Shown here: positions 1-6,110 of the stretch, piece by piece | How the letters are laid out: the number at the start of each line of letters is the position of its first letter | How positions within the stretch are numbered: position 1 is the stretch's first letter | Assembly: GCA_022866005.1 (NCBI GenBank) | Contig: JALHTV010000273.1 | Location: 1 to 7,909 of the forward strand | Source: Phycisphaerae bacterium | Lineage (GTDB): Bacteria; Planctomycetota; Phycisphaerae; SM23-33 | DNA length: 7,909 bases | Direction: 5' to 3' | Made by a program: the position numbers and the translations under genes | The notes under the pieces: model-generated | Seen by the model: the letters and a program-made list of their open reading frames with translations, nothing else | The model's database searches: none | Told to the model about the DNA's origin: nothing

Positions 1-518
1 CCGACAGCCAGGCGATGCACGGGGCGGTCCTGGCGGACATGCACGTCGACGAGCACGGGTGCTTCGTGCCCTGCGAGGACAACCGCCTGTACGCCTTCGA
101 CCGCACCAGCGGCAAGGCGCTCTGGCCGGCACTGGTGTGCCAGGGTCCGCTGCGCCAGCCCCCGCAGGTGGGCGAGAACACGATCTTCCAGTACGCCCTG
201 CGCGACCGGCTGTACGCAATCGACGTGGCCACGGGTGTCCAGCGCTGGACGATGCCCGCCGGGCGCCTGGTCGTAGGCATCGTGCGCGACGAGGGCAGCC
301 ACGTCTACGTGCTGGACGCCGCCGGCGATCTGCGGGTCGTCGATGAGCTCAGCGGCCAGGAGATATCCTCCGCGCCGATGGCCGGCTACGCGGTGTACCT
401 GCCCAACGCGACCGCCCCGGCCCTCTACGCCGCCTCCCCGACGGGAAAGGTCGTCTGCATCCGTCCCCTCGCCGCCGGAAGCCTGACGACCGAGATGCTC
501 CGTCCCCCCCGGCCCTGA
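1..518 (+). CDS. PQQ-like beta-propeller repeat protein, C-terminal part (5' end outside window)
   Basis: The reading frame is open from the window edge (first full codon at 3) to TGA at 516-518, so the true start lies upstream; the ATG at 15 is probably internal. The visible ~170 residues contain repeated beta-propeller blade signatures of the PQQ-like/WD-like type: NRLYAFDRTSGKALW, then DRLYAIDVATGVQRW, then a weaker DLRVVDELSGQE, then a terminal TGKVVCIRP strand. The spacing of about 40 residues per blade fits the family. Such propellers serve in quinoprotein dehydrogenases, in BamB-like outer-membrane assembly factors and, very often in planctomycetes, in large secreted or periplasmic proteins of unknown role. 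No catalytic residues, signal peptide or membrane segment can be judged from this fragment, so I assign only the fold. The end is Pro/Arg-rich (RPPRP). purH starts 15 nt after the stop, so the two may be co-transcribed. Confidence 0.8.
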   Translation, partial: DSQAMHGAVLADMHVDEHGCFVPCEDNRLYAFDRTSGKALWPALVCQGPLRQPPQVGENTIFQYALRDRLYAIDVATGVQRWTMPAGRLVVGIVRDEGSHVYVLDAAGDLRVVDELSGQEISSAPMAGYAVYLPNATAPALYAASPTGKVVCIRPLAAGSLTTEMLRPPRP

Positions 519-533
519 AAGGAATGCGTTCGC

Positions 534-2159
534 ATGGACGCCATCCCCATCCGCCGTGCATTGATCAGCGTCTTCGACAAGAAGGGAATCGAAGACTTCG
601 CCCGCGCCCTGGCCGCGATGGGCGTGGAGATCATCTCCTCCGGGGGCACGGCCAAGGCCATCGAGGCCGCCGGCGTCAAGGTGCGCTACCTCCAGGAGTG
701 GACCGGCTTCCCCGAGATGCTAGGCCACCGGGTGGTCACGCTGCACCCCAAGGTGCACGGGGCGATCCTCGCCCTGCGCGACGACCCCAGCCACCAAGCC
801 GACATGGCCAAGTACGGCATCGAGCCCATCGACCTGGTGTGCGCGGGGCTGTACCCCTTCGAACAGGCCATCGCGAAACCCGGCTGCACGCCGGCGGAGG
901 CCATCGAGATGATCGACATCGGCGGGCCGGCCATGGTCCGCGCCGCCGCCAAGAACCACAAGTTCGTCACCGTCGTCACCGACGCCTCGCAGTATGAGCT
1001 CGTGCTCGCGGAGATGCGCGCGAGCGCCGGCAAGGTCGGCGCCGAGCTCCGGCGCAACCTGGCCTTGGCGGCCTTTAGCCTCACGGCCGCGTACGACAGC
1101 GCCATCAGCGGGTACTTGGCGGGCCTGGTGGGCGAGAGCTTCCCGAAGCGCGTCACCTTCAGCTACACCAAGGCCGCCGACCTGCGGTACGGCGAGAACC
1201 CCCACCAACAGGGAGCGTTCTACGTCTCGCCGGACGGTTCGGAACCCTGCGTGGCCCGCGCCAAGCTCCTGGGCGGCAAGGAGATTTCCTACAACAACTA
1301 CTTCGACGCCAACGGCGCGCTGGAGCTGGTCAAGGAGTTCGCAGACCCCGCCGTCGCGATCATCAAGCACGCCAACCCCGCCGGGTGCGCGGTGGACAAG
1401 GACCTGGTGGAGGCCTATCGCAAGGCGTACTTCGGCGACGTCAACGCCGCCATGGGCGGCATCATCGCCGTCAACCGCCCCGTCACGGCGGACCTGGCCT
1501 CGGCGATCGTCGAGACCTACAAGCGCTGGGGCAAGAAGGCCGGGGCGGGCGGGTTCTTCGCCGAGATCGTCATCGCCCCGTCGTTCCAGTCCGAGGCGAT
1601 GGAGATCATCCGCGCCCGCGAAGGCTGGGGGCGGGACGTGCGGTTGCTGGAAACTGGCCCGCTCACGGCCAATCGCAACAGCGAAAAGTCCCTCAAGTAC
1701 GTCGTCGGGGGGTTGCTCGTGCAGGACCGCGACCTGGTGGGGCTGAACGAGGACGCCTGGAAGGTCGTCACGAAGCGCAAGCCTTCCGCCCACGAGATCG
1801 ACGACATGCGCTTCGCCTGGCTGGTCTGCAAGCACGTCAAGAGCAACGCGATCGTCCTCGCGAGGGACCGCACGCTGCTAGGCGCGGGGGCAGGCCAGAT
1901 GAGCCGCGTGAACTCCGCGCGCCTCGCGACGCAGATCGCCAAGGCCTACGGCGGCGGAGGCGTGGTGGACACGGCCGGGTCGGCCCTGGCGAGCGACGCC
2001 TTCTTCCCCTTCCCCGACAGCCTGGACTGGGCCAAGGACATCGGCGCCACGGCCGTCATCCAGCCCGGCGGCGGCAAAAAGGACAACGACGTCATCGCCC
2101 GCGCCGACGAACTCGGCCTGACCATGATCTTCACCGCCACCCGCCACTTCAACCACTGA
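534..2159 (+). CDS. purH: Bifunctional AICAR formyltransferase / IMP cyclohydrolase PurH
   Basis: PurH catalyses the last two steps of de novo purine synthesis in the cytoplasm: formylation of AICAR from 10-formyl-tetrahydrofolate, then ring closure to IMP. Length is 541 aa, close to the usual 510-530. The N-terminal MGS-like cyclohydrolase domain (about 8-150) shows ALISVFDKKGIEDFA, the SSGGTAK phosphate loop (35-41), TGFPEMLGHRVVTLHPKVHG (57-76) and IDIGGPAMVRAAAKNH (127-142). The formyltransferase domain shows LRYGENPHQ (217-225), the catalytic Lys-His pair in KHANP (K278, H279), AGAGQMSRVNSARLA (450-464), ASDAFFPF (486-493) and the terminal RHFNH. Small departures from common sequences are NPAG where NPCG is usual and NYFDANGA where NYNDA-type is usual; neither removes a known catalytic residue. 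The ATG at 534 is preceded by GAAAGGA (517-523), which overlaps the stop of the upstream gene. The ATPase gene begins 15 nt after the stop with no terminator between them. Confidence 0.97.
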   Translation: MDAIPIRRALISVFDKKGIEDFARALAAMGVEIISSGGTAKAIEAAGVKVRYLQEWTGFPEMLGHRVVTLHPKVHGAILALRDDPSHQADMAKYGIEPIDLVCAGLYPFEQAIAKPGCTPAEAIEMIDIGGPAMVRAAAKNHKFVTVVTDASQYELVLAEMRASAGKVGAELRRNLALAAFSLTAAYDSAISGYLAGLVGESFPKRVTFSYTKAADLRYGENPHQQGAFYVSPDGSEPCVARAKLLGGKEISYNNYFDANGALELVKEFADPAVAIIKHANPAGCAVDKDLVEAYRKAYFGDVNAAMGGIIAVNRPVTADLASAIVETYKRWGKKAGAGGFFAEIVIAPSFQSEAMEIIRAREGWGRDVRLLETGPLTANRNSEKSLKYVVGGLLVQDRDLVGLNEDAWKVVTKRKPSAHEIDDMRFAWLVCKHVKSNAIVLARDRTLLGAGAGQMSRVNSARLATQIAKAYGGGGVVDTAGSALASDAFFPFPDSLDWAKDIGATAVIQPGGGKKDNDVIARADELGLTMIFTATRHFNH

Positions 2160-2174
2160 CACTGGAGCTTCGTC

Positions 2175-3350
2175 ATGCAGGAGCAACAGAATCTTCTCAT
2201 GGAAGCTACCAGGGTTTTTACCCCTGGGGCCCCTGTGAGCACCAAAGACTGCTTCTCCGGAAGGAAGGAGCAGCTCAATCGGATTGTCGAGGCAATACCG
2301 TCCCCGGGGAGGCACCCAATCATATTTGGGCAGCGTGGGGTCGGGAAGACCTCTCTTGCCAACATCCTGGATGAATGCATTGCCAATATCGTGCCAGTCA
2401 AAACGAACTGCGATGGGACTGACACCTTTCAAGCGATATGGTTCCGGCTATTAAGTCGTACCATTGTGAACGTACAGAAAGAACCCCGGTTCCTCTCCCA
2501 AAAGGGACAACCTGAAACAGTCAAGCTTGCAGATGTTCTGAAATGTGATCCCAAGGCAGTTGTTCCCTCGGACATCGCAGAAGTGCTGACGACAATGGGT
2601 TCTCAGTGGGTGCTGTTCATCGTTGACGAGTTTGACAAGGTCACAGACCCACAGGCCAAGTCCAAGATGGCAGACCTAATCAAGAACCTCTCTGATAACA
2701 ATAGATACGCCACCATCGCTTTGGTTGGAGTGGGCAGGAGCATCGATGAGCTAATCGGGCACCACCCGTCCGTTGAGCGCAATTTGGTGCAGATAGAACT
2801 CCCAACAATGAATGATGAGGAGATTCAAAGCATTGTTGCCAACGGTTGCGCACTACTGGGGATCAAAGTAAGTGAAGATGTCCTTAGAGAGGTAGCTATG
2901 CTATCTAACGGTTTTCCCCACTATGCTCACTTGCTGGGCTTGCACGCAGCAAAGGCCTGTCTAAAAGAGAGTAGGACAACTCTCGACCTTCCCACTTTCC
3001 ATGCGGGTTGCACGTTCGCAGTCGAGGATGCCATCGAGAAGTATAGGGATCTCTTTGCCAAGGCAACAACAACAACTCGGCAAAGCAGATACCCGAGAAT
3101 CCTGTGTGCCTGTGCCTACGCCAAGCACAACGATAGAGGAGTTTTCCAGGCTGGCAATGTTGTGGATGCGATGAAGAGCGTTTTCGGGGACGATGTAACC
3201 ATTCCCAGTCTCGTCCCAGCCCTCGGAAGCTTCTGCTCAGAGTCCGGGGGGCAGGTACTTACCGGGGTCCAAGTCAGAGGAAGAATGCACTATAAGTTCA
3301 CTGACCCGATGATGCGCCCCTTCTTGCGCATGAGGGCGCGTACGCTCTGA
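2175..3350 (+). CDS. AAA-type P-loop ATPase (Orc1/Cdc6- or TniB-like), probably acquired
   Basis: This is a 391-aa NTPase of unassigned role. In order, the protein shows an FSGRKEQL box (27-34) typical of Orc1/Cdc6-like, TniB-like and STAND-type ATPases; Walker A GQRGVGKTS (52-60, K58); Walker B VLFIVDEFDKV (146-156, acidic pair D151/E152); a sensor-1-like strand IALVGVGRS (181-189); a possible arginine finger near VERNLVQIELP (200-210); and a GFPHYAHLLG segment (246-255) where the lid domain usually sits. The C-terminus (about 300-391, ending YKFTDPMMRPFL) looks like a winged-helix domain. No membrane segment, nuclease or protease motif is visible. Base composition drops sharply: two 60-nt lines counted here give 29 and 30 G+C, and A/T-ending codons are common, unlike purH or leuA. 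The start at 2175 has CTGGAG (2162-2166) 8 nt upstream; the alternative ATG at 2199 lacks a well-placed site. No partner gene follows in the window. A role in defence, transposition targeting or replication is conceivable but not shown. Confidence 0.85.
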   Translation: MQEQQNLLMEATRVFTPGAPVSTKDCFSGRKEQLNRIVEAIPSPGRHPIIFGQRGVGKTSLANILDECIANIVPVKTNCDGTDTFQAIWFRLLSRTIVNVQKEPRFLSQKGQPETVKLADVLKCDPKAVVPSDIAEVLTTMGSQWVLFIVDEFDKVTDPQAKSKMADLIKNLSDNNRYATIALVGVGRSIDELIGHHPSVERNLVQIELPTMNDEEIQSIVANGCALLGIKVSEDVLREVAMLSNGFPHYAHLLGLHAAKACLKESRTTLDLPTFHAGCTFAVEDAIEKYRDLFAKATTTTRQSRYPRILCACAYAKHNDRGVFQAGNVVDAMKSVFGDDVTIPSLVPALGSFCSESGGQVLTGVQVRGRMHYKFTDPMMRPFLRMRARTL

Positions 3351-3426
3351 ACCCCCCCCTTTTTTTGAAGCAGTTCTGCGCAACACGCGGGGGCGCGGGG
3401 TTCCCCATGAGGGAATTCTGAACCCC
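3329..3426 (+). repeat. Imperfect direct repeat spanning the ATPase stop codon
   Basis: CATGAGGG followed by TCTGAACCCC occurs twice. Copy 1 is at 3329-3336 and 3346-3355 with 9 nt between the two blocks, and it contains the ATPase stop codon. Copy 2 is at 3406-3413 and 3417-3426 with 3 nt between them. The second copy also forms the 3' arm of a 7-bp inverted repeat, GGGGTTC (3397-3403) with GAACCCC (3420-3426). This may be a small duplication at the right edge of the foreign-looking ATPase gene. A C8-T7 run (3352-3366) lies between the copies; it has no strong stem in front of it and is not a convincing terminator. Confidence 0.55.
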
Positions 3427-3457
3427 GGGAGGCTTTTCACAGGCTTGCGAAATCGAC

Positions 3458-3487
3458 TTGACTTCCGCACCGGGTGGCGGATATTCT
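3458..3487 (+). promoter_or_regulatory. Sigma70-type promoter for the leuA leader transcript
   Basis: The -35 element TTGACT (3458-3463, 5/6 to consensus) and the -10 element TATTCT (3482-3487, 4/6) are separated by 18 nt. Transcription would start near 3494, about 27 nt before the leader peptide start codon. The element sits outside any gene and directly upstream of an attenuator, which supports it. GCTTGCGA is repeated at 3443-3450 and 3490-3497, one copy on each side of the promoter. Confidence 0.6.
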
Positions 3488-3520
3488 CAGCTTGCGAGGC
3501 TACTTAGGTAGACGAGAACC

Positions 3521-3622
3521 ATGATCCGTCGCGCGGACAGCTTGAGCCTGGCGTTGGGGGTGGAGCTGTCCAGCCTTCGCAGCCGAAGCAGTTGCTTCGG
3601 CGGAGTAGGCCTGCTGCGCTGA
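3521..3622 (+). CDS. Leucine-rich leader peptide of the leuA attenuator (33 aa)
   Basis: ATG at 3521 opens a 33-codon frame ending at TGA 3620-3622. The peptide starts MIRRADSLSLALGVELSSLR and ends GGVGLLR. It has 7 leucines (positions 8, 10, 12, 16, 19, 31, 32), two of them adjacent CTG codons (3611-3616) two codons before the stop, plus 7 serines. A weak GAGAA (3514-3518) precedes the start. Its position, immediately upstream of a terminator hairpin that precedes leuA, is that of a classical attenuator leader whose translation reports charged tRNA-Leu. The stop codon lies just before the antiterminator strand (3624-3632), so a ribosome that finishes translation covers it. The leucines are scattered, unlike the tight runs of the enterobacterial leu leader, and serine is equally common, so sequence alone does not fully prove leucine sensing. 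The peptide itself probably has no function. Confidence 0.75.
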   Translation: MIRRADSLSLALGVELSSLRSRSSCFGGVGLLR

Positions 3623-3691
3623 CGGATCGCGGACCTGACACGAGCCCATCAAGGCCCCGCGATCCTCCTGAAGAAAGGGTCGCGGGGCCTT
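3523..3691 (+). promoter_or_regulatory. Transcription attenuator upstream of leuA (alternative RNA pairings 1:2, 2:3, 3:4)
   Basis: Four segments can pair in mutually exclusive ways. Segment 1, GATCCGTC (3523-3530, overlapping the leader start codon), is fully complementary to GACGGATC (3621-3628). Segment 2, GGATCGCGG (3624-3632), is fully complementary over 9 bp to segment 3, CCGCGATCC (3657-3665). Segment 3 also lies in the 5' arm of the terminator (3:4). A ribosome stalled at the CTG CTG codons (3611-3616) would block 1:2 and leave 2 free to pair with 3, giving read-through into leuA. A ribosome reaching the stop codon (3620-3622) would mask segment 2 and let the terminator form. Without translation, 1:2 forms and the terminator is again favoured. 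A separate perfect hairpin, GCCGAAGC-agtt-GCTTCGGC (3582-3601), lies inside the leader frame. The pairings are read directly from the sequence; the mechanism is inferred from known attenuators. Confidence 0.75.
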
Positions 3692-3699
3692 GTGTTTTT
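3651..3699 (+). terminator. Intrinsic terminator of the leuA attenuator
   Basis: AAGGCCCCGCGA (3651-3662) is perfectly complementary to TCGCGGGGCCTT (3680-3691). The stem extends inward to 3666/3676 with one G-U pair, giving about 16 bp and a 9-nt loop. It is followed by GTGTTTTT (3692-3699). Its 5' arm contains attenuator segment 3, so it competes with the antiterminator. Confidence 0.85.
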
Positions 3700-3875
3700 C
3701 GTTCCCGCAACGACTGGATTTTCTGATAGCCAGGCAACAAGATAAGGGCCACATTGGGCCCGGGAGTCTCACTGGACTTCCCATTCTGAACGGAAGGCGG
3801 GATGCCGGGCCCGGCCCGGTTTCCAGCAGCAACCCGCTCCCGCGGGCTGCATTGGCGAAACGAAGGTCAACAACC
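3700..3875 (+). other. Untranslated leader between attenuator terminator and leuA start
   Basis: These 176 nt would be the 5' untranslated part of the leuA message after read-through. They contain a GC-rich palindrome, GCCGGGCCCGGC (3804-3815), and several other short GGGCCC elements. GAAGG (3862-3866) is the likely leuA ribosome binding site. The leuA frame happens to stay open through this stretch, but the terminator overlap and the absence of family similarity argue against coding. I see no promoter, repeat or recognised riboswitch here. Confidence 0.5.
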
Positions 3876-5420
3876 ATGTCGGACAAACGGAACATCCTCA
3901 TCTTCGATACGACCCTCCGCGACGGGGAGCAAAGCCCCGGGTGCAGCATGAACATGACCGAGAAGCTGGAGGTGGCCCGCGCGCTCGCGACGCTGGGGGT
4001 GGACATCATCGAGGCGGGCTTCCCCATCGCCTCCCAAGGCGACTTCGAGGCCGTGAAGACCGTGGCCGGGGAGGTCTCCGGCCCGGTCATCTGCGGGCTG
4101 GCCCGGTCGTTGGAGAAGGACATCCGCCGCGCCGCCGACGCCATCAAGCCCGCGGCCAGGCCGCGGATCCACGTCTTCTGCGCCACCAGCGAGATTCACC
4201 GCACCTACAAGCTCCGCCGCGCGAAGCAGGAGATCCTCAAGATGTCCGTCGAGAGCGTCCAGCTCGCGTGCACCCTGGTGGACGACGTGGAGTTCAGCCC
4301 CGAGGACGCCTCGCGGACGGAGGTGGAGTTCCTCACCGAGGTGGTCGCGGCCGTCATCGACGCCGGGGCCAAGACGGTGAACATCCCCGACACCGTCGGC
4401 TACGCCATGCCCGCAGAGTTCGGCGACCTCATCCGCTACCTCCGCGCGAACGTCCCGAACATCGACAAGGCCGTGATCTCCGTGCACTGCCACAACGACC
4501 TGGGCTGTGCGGTGGCCAACTCGCTAGCGGCCGTCCGCGCCGGGGCCGGGCAGGTGGAGTGCACCGTCAACGGCATCGGCGAGCGGGCGGGCAACGCGGC
4601 CATGGAGGAAATCGTCATGGCCATCAAGACGCGAAGCGATTTCCTCAACTTCACCACGAACATCCAGACCAAGCGCATCTACCCGAGCTGCCGGCTGGTG
4701 GCCTCGGTGACGGGACAGACGATCCCGCGCCACAAGGCCGTGGTGGGCGACAACGCCTTCGCGCACGAGGCGGGCATTCACCAGCACGGGGTGCTCGCCG
4801 CGCGCGAGACCTACGAGATCATGCGCCCCGAGGACATCGGCATCCCCTCCAGCAAGCTCGTGCTGGGCAAGCACTCCGGGCGCCATGCCTTCAAGCAGCG
4901 GACCGAGGCGCTGGGCTATAGCCTCACCGATGAGCAGATCGACAAGGCCTTCGAGAAGTTCAAGGCCCTGGCGGACAAGAAAAAGGACGTGTTCGATGCG
5001 GACATCGAGGCCCTCATCGACGAGCAGATCGAGCAGGCGCCGGAGGTCTGGACACTCGGTGGGGTGCAGACCACGGCCGGGTCCCGCGCCATCCCCACGG
5101 CGACCGTGACGCTGGTGAAGGAGGGCCAGTCTCACACCGACGCGGCCATCGGCGACGGGCCCGTCGACGCGGTCTACCAGGCCATCAGCCGCATCACCGG
5201 CATCAAGCCACGGCTGACGGACTACATGCTGCGGGCCCTGACCGGCGGCACCGACGCCCAGGGCGAGGTGACCATCGAGGTGGAGTACGAGGGCCGGCGC
5301 TTCCGCGCCCGCGGGGTGAGCACGGACATCGTCGAGGGCTCGGCCCGGGCGTACCTGGCGGCCATCAACCGCGCGGCCACGTGGACCAACGGCGAACGCA
5401 CCCGCCCGGCCCAGCCGTAG
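3876..5420 (+). CDS. leuA: 2-isopropylmalate synthase LeuA
   Basis: LeuA condenses acetyl-CoA with 2-oxoisovalerate to form 2-isopropylmalate, the committed step of leucine synthesis in the cytoplasm. The 514 aa match the long bacterial form (E. coli about 523). The N-terminal TIM barrel carries TTLRDGEQSPG (12-22, metal-binding D16), the HxH metal ligands in VHCHNDLG (203-210, H204 and H206) and GIGERAGNA (233-241, N240). The linker carries AHEAGIHQHG (296-305) and LGKHSGRHAF (330-339). The C-terminal allosteric domain (about 395-500, ending in the GVSTDIVEGSARAYL segment) is complete, so leucine feedback inhibition is expected. I chose ATG 3876 because the family's NILIFDTTLRDGEQ follows directly and GAAGG (3862-3866) is 9 nt upstream. 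The frame stays open back to a TTG at 3690, but that lies in the attenuator terminator. The gene has its own promoter and attenuator, so it is probably independent of purH and the ATPase. Confidence 0.97.
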   Translation: MSDKRNILIFDTTLRDGEQSPGCSMNMTEKLEVARALATLGVDIIEAGFPIASQGDFEAVKTVAGEVSGPVICGLARSLEKDIRRAADAIKPAARPRIHVFCATSEIHRTYKLRRAKQEILKMSVESVQLACTLVDDVEFSPEDASRTEVEFLTEVVAAVIDAGAKTVNIPDTVGYAMPAEFGDLIRYLRANVPNIDKAVISVHCHNDLGCAVANSLAAVRAGAGQVECTVNGIGERAGNAAMEEIVMAIKTRSDFLNFTTNIQTKRIYPSCRLVASVTGQTIPRHKAVVGDNAFAHEAGIHQHGVLAARETYEIMRPEDIGIPSSKLVLGKHSGRHAFKQRTEALGYSLTDEQIDKAFEKFKALADKKKDVFDADIEALIDEQIEQAPEVWTLGGVQTTAGSRAIPTATVTLVKEGQSHTDAAIGDGPVDAVYQAISRITGIKPRLTDYMLRALTGGTDAQGEVTIEVEYEGRRFRARGVSTDIVEGSARAYLAAINRAATWTNGERTRPAQP

Positions 5421-5495
5421 TCGGTGCTCCCGAAGCCGGGCGGGCGCGACACCTGACATTCGGATGCAGAGACCGCCGGTAACGGGAGACCGACC

Positions 5496-5961
5496 CTGTT
5501 TGACATTTTTGACATGAAGGCGCGCGGCAGCACCGTCGGGCGAGAGGTCCTGGGCGGCGTCACCACCTTCCTGGCCCTCAGCTATATCCTGTTCTTCCAG
5601 CCGGCCCTGCTAAGCCTGACCGGCATGGACTCCGGCGGCGTGTTCATGGCCACATGCCTCGCCTCGGCCATCACGTGCGTGGTGATGGGTGTATCCTATG
5701 GTCGCCCCGGCGCTGATCTTCGTGGGCGCGTTGATGATGCGGGCCGCACGCGACATCGACTGGGACGACCTCACCGAGGCCCTGCCGGGTTTCCTGACCA
5801 TGGTGACGATGCCGTTTGCCTTCTCGATCTCCGCGGGGATCGCCGTGGGCTTTATCACGTACGCCTTCGGCAAGCTCGCCACCGGGCGGCCGAGGCAGTG
5901 CCCGGTGATCGTCTACGTCTTCGCCGCCCTGTTCATCCTGCGGTACGTCCTGGCGCGCTAG
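5496..5961 (+). pseudogene. Internally deleted AzgA-like (NCS2/AzgA family) purine permease remnant
   Basis: The first part (about 5496-5690) encodes GREVLGGVTTFLALSYILFF and then GMDSGGVFMATCLASAITCVVMG, the N-terminal signature of AzgA-type adenine/guanine/hypoxanthine permeases. In a different frame, 5701-5961 encodes APALIFVGALMM, DIDWDDLTEALPGFLTMVTM, ISAGIAVGFITYAFGKLATG and FILRYVLAR, the family's C-terminal end, stopping at TAG. Complete AzgA proteins have about 430 residues; here about 60 N-terminal and 88 C-terminal residues remain, joined near 5690-5700 with a frame change. The transport core between them is absent, so it cannot work as a transporter. The family-like N-terminus (LFDIFDMKARGSTV) extends upstream of the ATG at 5514 to a CTG at 5496, which has GGGAG (5484-5488) 7 nt before it; this was probably the original start. 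The breakpoint could be a real deletion or an assembly join. Confidence 0.8.
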
Positions 5962-6035
5962 CCCACCGCGAATCCGCCCCACAGGCCGCCTCCGTGGTGC
6001 AGCGGGGTTGAGGGCTGCCGACCGGGGAGGCCTTG

Positions 6036-6064
6036 TTGACGCCCCACATATAGGCGGTTATACT
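6036..6064 (+). promoter_or_regulatory. Sigma70-type promoter of the nrdR-top6A operon
   Basis: TTGACG (6036-6041) and TATACT (6059-6064) are separated by exactly 17 nt and match the sigma70 consensus at 5/6 in each element. Transcription would start near 6071, about 40 nt before nrdR. One NrdR-like box lies in the spacer and the other at the start site, an arrangement suited to repression. Confidence 0.7.
6041..6056. promoter_or_regulatory. Putative NrdR box 1 (between -35 and -10)
   Basis: The core CCCACATATAGG (6043-6054) matches the reverse complement of box 2's core at 11 of 12 positions. Its alternating A/T centre flanked by C and G resembles the known NrdR box (roughly ACAC-WATATATW-GTGT), although the outer bases differ from that consensus. 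It overlaps the last base of the -35 element and most of the spacer. Confidence 0.6.
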
Positions 6065-6071
6065 TTGGGTC

Positions 6072-6087
6072 GGCCTATATGTAGGAC
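6072..6087. promoter_or_regulatory. Putative NrdR box 2 (at the transcription start)
   Basis: The core CCTATATGTAGG (6074-6085) is itself a 10-of-12 palindrome. Its centre is 31 bp from the centre of box 1, about three helical turns. Known paired NrdR boxes of 16 bp with 15-16 bp between them give the same 31-32 bp spacing. Binding here would cover the transcription start. Confidence 0.65.
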
Positions 6088-6110
6088 GTTGCCCATCGGC
6101 GAGGCGCGCC

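Noticed and set aside
720..1835. Long reverse-strand ORF (371 aa) over purH, and similar antisense ORFs over leuA and top6A
   Set aside because: These are antisense frames of unmistakable genes, an expected effect of high third-position GC; their translations are low-complexity and match no family.
3314..3366. Intrinsic terminator at the end of the ATPase gene (GCGCCC/GGGCGC stem plus T7)
   Set aside because: The stem is only 6 bp with a 14-nt loop, lies inside the coding region, and is about 20 nt from the T run.
3490..3700. T-box riboswitch ahead of leuA
   Set aside because: I found no convincing T-box sequence (AGGGUGGNACCGCG-like) or Stem I motifs, whereas a translated leader and clean attenuator pairings explain the region.
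3690..3875. N-terminal extension of LeuA back to a TTG at 3690
   Set aside because: The TTG lies in the 3' arm and tail of the attenuator terminator, the extra 62 residues resemble nothing in the family, and ATG 3876 has both a ribosome site and the family N-terminus.
5514..6011. A single 165-aa protein from ATG 5514
   Set aside because: Only the first ~60 residues are permease-like; the rest is an Arg/Gly/Pro-rich out-of-frame reading of the permease C-terminus.
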